Positions 42,155-44,067 of a stretch of 44,067 nucleotides of DNA are shown here, in pieces; position 1 is the first letter of the stretch; the number at the start of each line of letters is the position of its first letter. Under the pieces are notes generated by a model. That model did not search any database, was not told the origin of the DNA, and saw nothing but the letters and a program-made list of their open reading frames with translations. Origin of the DNA: Lachnospiraceae bacterium (GTDB lineage: Bacteria; Bacillota; Clostridia; Lachnospirales; Lachnospiraceae); assembly GCA_017465845.1 (NCBI GenBank), contig JAFTVH010000018.1, forward strand, positions 1 to 44,067. The letters are read 5' to 3'. The position numbers were made by a program, and so were the translations under genes.

Positions 42155-43705
42155 ATGGAAAAGAAGAGAAAATTTGCCTTTAGGCAACCACTGGATCGAC
42201 TGGAAGTATATATGCTGGCTGCCGACAACCCTGTGGGAAAAAGGCAGCTTAGACCGATCTTCAGGAGAAAGCGCAGTAAAACAATTCTGACCCGTGAGCA
42301 GGTGACTGCCATCAAACGTGGACGTCGGGTGCTTCGAAGGGAGATGAAAGAGCGCGGAATCAAGCGCTTAAATGACTTCGACCAGATGGCGACCAGCCTG
42401 GGGCTTTATTTTGATCGTAAAGGTTTGCTCTGGCCTTTGATCCTATGGTTCAGCAAAGGCAACACAGCGCTGAAGATTCTGGCGACCACCACAGTGCTGA
42501 CTACTGTACTGACAGCGACAGAGTATATAACGGAGTATATTACAGAGTATATAACCGAGTATGTGACAGAGTATCTTACAGAATATGTTACCGAGTACAA
42601 GACGGAATATCTGACGGAATATATCACGGAATATCTTACGGAGTTTCTGGATAAGGACAGATTTACCATCAGTCTTTCAGACAAAATGCTGAAGACTGGG
42701 TTTGAATTGAGTGAAAAGCCCTTTGATGATCCCAGTTTCAATGCGGAGAATGACTCAAAACAGGCACTTTTTGCAATTCCGGTTACGAAGATCCCTTGTA
42801 TCTCTATTGCCCAGATTCCTCACTATGTAGACGAATTGGATAACAATACTGTCAAGGAATACCTGACCTACACTTTCTATTGCCGCTATATTAACAAAAA
42901 TGCGGAGAGAGATATGTCCGGAGATCTGGATCAATATGCGGTTAATTATGACTGGGGTATCCGTATTCACACCGAAGGTTTGAATACCACTACCAATCCA
43001 CAGTCCGGTGAAGCGGAAATGTTGGAAGGTGGAGAAGTCCCGGAAGGTCAGGTAAAGGTTTCTGATGCTGTATGGGTTATGGTAATTCAGGATGATGAGG
43101 TGATTCTCTGTGCTAAATCGGAAGTAAATGAAAACGGTGAATTGATTCCTCAGATGCTTCCTACCCAGCATGTTTTAGAGACTCAGCGGATTGCTTATAT
43201 GGACCGATCCATTGAATATATCAATAAGGGGCTTGCCAAGATCCACCCTGATCTGACGGTGGATGATATCTGTGATCTGGAATCCAAATATGGAAACCAG
43301 GCAGACAGCATCAGTGAAAAGATTGAGGCATACTTTGACAAGGAAGGTATTCAGCATCTGACCAGACTGATGCTTCGCACAGAAAACTGGCGTGAACGGT
43401 ACAAGATCGTTGGTGCTTCGGATAACTACAACTACTATCAGGTAATCGCGGAGCAATTCGTTTCGGATGAACTGGTGGTGGAGCGAAAACGTGAACAGGT
43501 TCTTCCCTGGGTCGATAATCGCAATGAAGAGTACCACAAATACACTGTTGTCATCTGGTTGGAGGGTGATGATCCCCAGTGTCAAAATGAATTGATGGAC
43601 GGCTTTATCGGTATGGACTTCCAGATTAAAGCCGAGGGTGAGGACTACGTGGATAGTATCGTAACACCTGCCACTCCCTCTACAGAGGCAGGAGGAACTA
43701 CATAA
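42155..43705 (+). CDS. Unknown membrane protein with 11-copy TEYx repeat
   Basis: I do not recognise this 516-residue protein. Residues 1-95 are basic and probably cytoplasmic. A hydrophobic segment lies near 93-120 and is followed at once by eleven 4-residue repeats of the form T-E-Y-x (residues 122-165), then a large, mostly acidic, probably extracellular region up to a Thr/Pro-rich end (TPATPSTEAGG). The repeat register puts Glu and Tyr at every fourth position, so on a helix they form stripes. The gene follows the degenerate HD-GYP/EAL gene by 4 nt, so they are co-translated. Ribosome site: weak (GAGAGCGG). Function unknown; a membrane-spanning structural or sensor protein of the surface locus is one option. 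Confidence 0.8.
   Translation: MEKKRKFAFRQPLDRLEVYMLAADNPVGKRQLRPIFRRKRSKTILTREQVTAIKRGRRVLRREMKERGIKRLNDFDQMATSLGLYFDRKGLLWPLILWFSKGNTALKILATTTVLTTVLTATEYITEYITEYITEYVTEYLTEYVTEYKTEYLTEYITEYLTEFLDKDRFTISLSDKMLKTGFELSEKPFDDPSFNAENDSKQALFAIPVTKIPCISIAQIPHYVDELDNNTVKEYLTYTFYCRYINKNAERDMSGDLDQYAVNYDWGIRIHTEGLNTTTNPQSGEAEMLEGGEVPEGQVKVSDAVWVMVIQDDEVILCAKSEVNENGELIPQMLPTQHVLETQRIAYMDRSIEYINKGLAKIHPDLTVDDICDLESKYGNQADSISEKIEAYFDKEGIQHLTRLMLRTENWRERYKIVGASDNYNYYQVIAEQFVSDELVVERKREQVLPWVDNRNEEYHKYTVVIWLEGDDPQCQNELMDGFIGMDFQIKAEGEDYVDSIVTPATPSTEAGGTT
42518..42649 (+). repeat. 12-bp tandem coding repeat (11 units)
   Basis: Eleven in-frame 12-bp units of the type ACN-GAR-TAY-NNN encode TEYx. The third positions vary (GAG/GAA, ACA/ACG/ACC) and the fourth residue varies among I, V, L and K, so the repeat is old or under selection at protein level. 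The last unit is TEFL. Confidence 0.95.
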
Positions 43706-43718
43706 AATGTATGTGTTT

Positions 43719-43775
43719 CCGGCGGGCAGTTGTACTTTGCTGCCTTCCGGTGAATATATAGTTCCGGCGGGAACT
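43719..43775 (+). promoter_or_regulatory. Two tandem hairpins before the surface-protein gene
   Basis: CCGG-CG-GGCAG (43719-43729) pairs with CTGCC-TT-CCGG (43740-43750), and AGTTCC-GGCG-GGAACT forms a perfect 6-bp stem at 43760-43775. No T-run follows either one. They could act as a terminator for the upstream gene or a structured leader of the next. Confidence 0.55.
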
Positions 43776-43868
43776 AAAACACGTGGACACTTTTAAATAT
43801 GTGTAACTATTCAGAAATCTATCCTTTGAAATCTGAATGATTACAAACAAGTAGAAATAAAGAAAGGA

Positions 43869-43886
43869 ATGAAAAAAAGGAAATGA
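43869..43886 (+). CDS. Possible 5-codon upstream ORF overlapping the surface-protein start
   Basis: ATG-AAA-AAA-AGG-AAA-TGA runs from 43869 and its stop shares ATGA with the start of the next gene at 43883. AGAAAGGA lies directly upstream, but spacing is very short. It could couple translation; it could also be chance in an A-rich ribosome-site region. Confidence 0.3.
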   Translation: MKKRK

Positions 43887-44067
43887 ACAAGAAAACTTTA
43901 AAGCGTCAGCAGGACTTAAAAACCAAGCTGATGGCTGCAATCAGCATGTTGTTGGTATCTTCCCTGATGATGGTTACCAGTACATATGCATGGTTCACTC
44001 TGTCTACAGCACCTGAAGTAACAGGTATCACAACTGCTGTTGGCGCGAATGGTAACTTGGAAATGGC
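43883..44067 (+). CDS. Surface protein with YAWFT-type leader (3' end outside window)
   Basis: The first 61 residues are seen. A basic start (MNKKTLKRQQDLKTK) is followed by a hydrophobic stretch (about 17-33) and STYAWFTLSTAPEVTGI, then VGANGNLEMA. The TYAWFT motif after the hydrophobic core resembles the leader of TasA/camelysin-type proteins, which are cut by SipW-like signal peptidases and form fibres or matrix. That parallel is inferred from the leader alone. The ribosome site is the A-rich AAAGG only 2 nt before ATG 43883. It lies after a 177-nt gap with two hairpins, so it may have its own transcript. Confidence 0.8.
   Translation, partial: MNKKTLKRQQDLKTKLMAAISMLLVSSLMMVTSTYAWFTLSTAPEVTGITTAVGANGNLEM

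Noticed and set aside
42406-42741. Minus-strand ORF with YSV-type repeats
   Set aside because: It is the reverse complement of the TEYx coding repeat, and the plus strand has the complete gene context.

Overview
The window looks like part of a gut Firmicutes chromosome, most likely Lachnospiraceae. This is inferred from moderate GC, strong AGGAGG-type ribosome sites with some GTG/TTG starts, sugar ABC systems without their own ATPase, many AraC-type regulators, a CpsB/C/D-type capsule locus and a surface protein with a YAWFT-type leader. No rRNA, tRNA, CRISPR array or insertion sequence was seen.

Positions 1-7.2 kb form a sugar uptake and hydrolysis locus: a solute-binding protein (5' end outside the window), two CUT1-type permeases, a membrane-anchored AraC-type sensor-regulator and a family 31 glycoside hydrolase. 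A strong terminator follows. Then come ppiB on the minus strand and about 800 bp of non-coding DNA dominated by a 64-bp tandem repeat.

Positions 8.8-18.7 kb form a second catabolic region. A PocR-type AraC regulator diverges from an FAD-dependent oxidoreductase. A cupin-type AraC regulator diverges from a seven-gene operon: an unknown protein, an RraA-like aldolase, an SDR, a GH105/GH88 unsaturated glycuronyl hydrolase, a 2-hydroxyacid dehydrogenase, a zinc alcohol dehydrogenase and a KduD-like SDR. Together they suggest breakdown of an acidic or uronate-containing glycan and oxidation or cleavage of the product. A decayed AAA-ATPase/PD-(D/E)XK gene and an acetyltransferase follow.

Positions 20.6-35.5 kb form a Wzx/Wzy-type capsule or exopolysaccharide locus. 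It has a near-consensus promoter, then CpsB phosphatase, CpsC modulator, CpsD tyrosine kinase and the priming phosphoglycosyl transferase. A terminator-like hairpin separates these from the variable part: four glycosyltransferases, a radical SAM/SPASM protein, a pyruvyl transferase family protein, a Wzy-like polymerase, a Wzx-like flippase and an F420-hydrogenase beta-type iron-sulfur protein. The radical SAM gene and the polymerase gene share an identical 25-bp start, which suggests past recombination inside the locus.

Positions 35.5-39.1 kb hold a nucleotidyltransferase, an S24/S26-type Ser/His peptidase and an exporter-type ABC protein, a combination that suggests handling and export of a modified peptide. 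Positions 39.1-44.1 kb hold a membrane/surface gene set: a divergent SleB-like protein, a FIVAR-like secreted membrane-anchored protein, a degenerate HD-GYP/EAL fusion, a membrane protein with an 11-copy TEYx repeat, and the start of a surface protein with a YAWFT leader. The last two modules are the best candidates for undescribed biology in this window.
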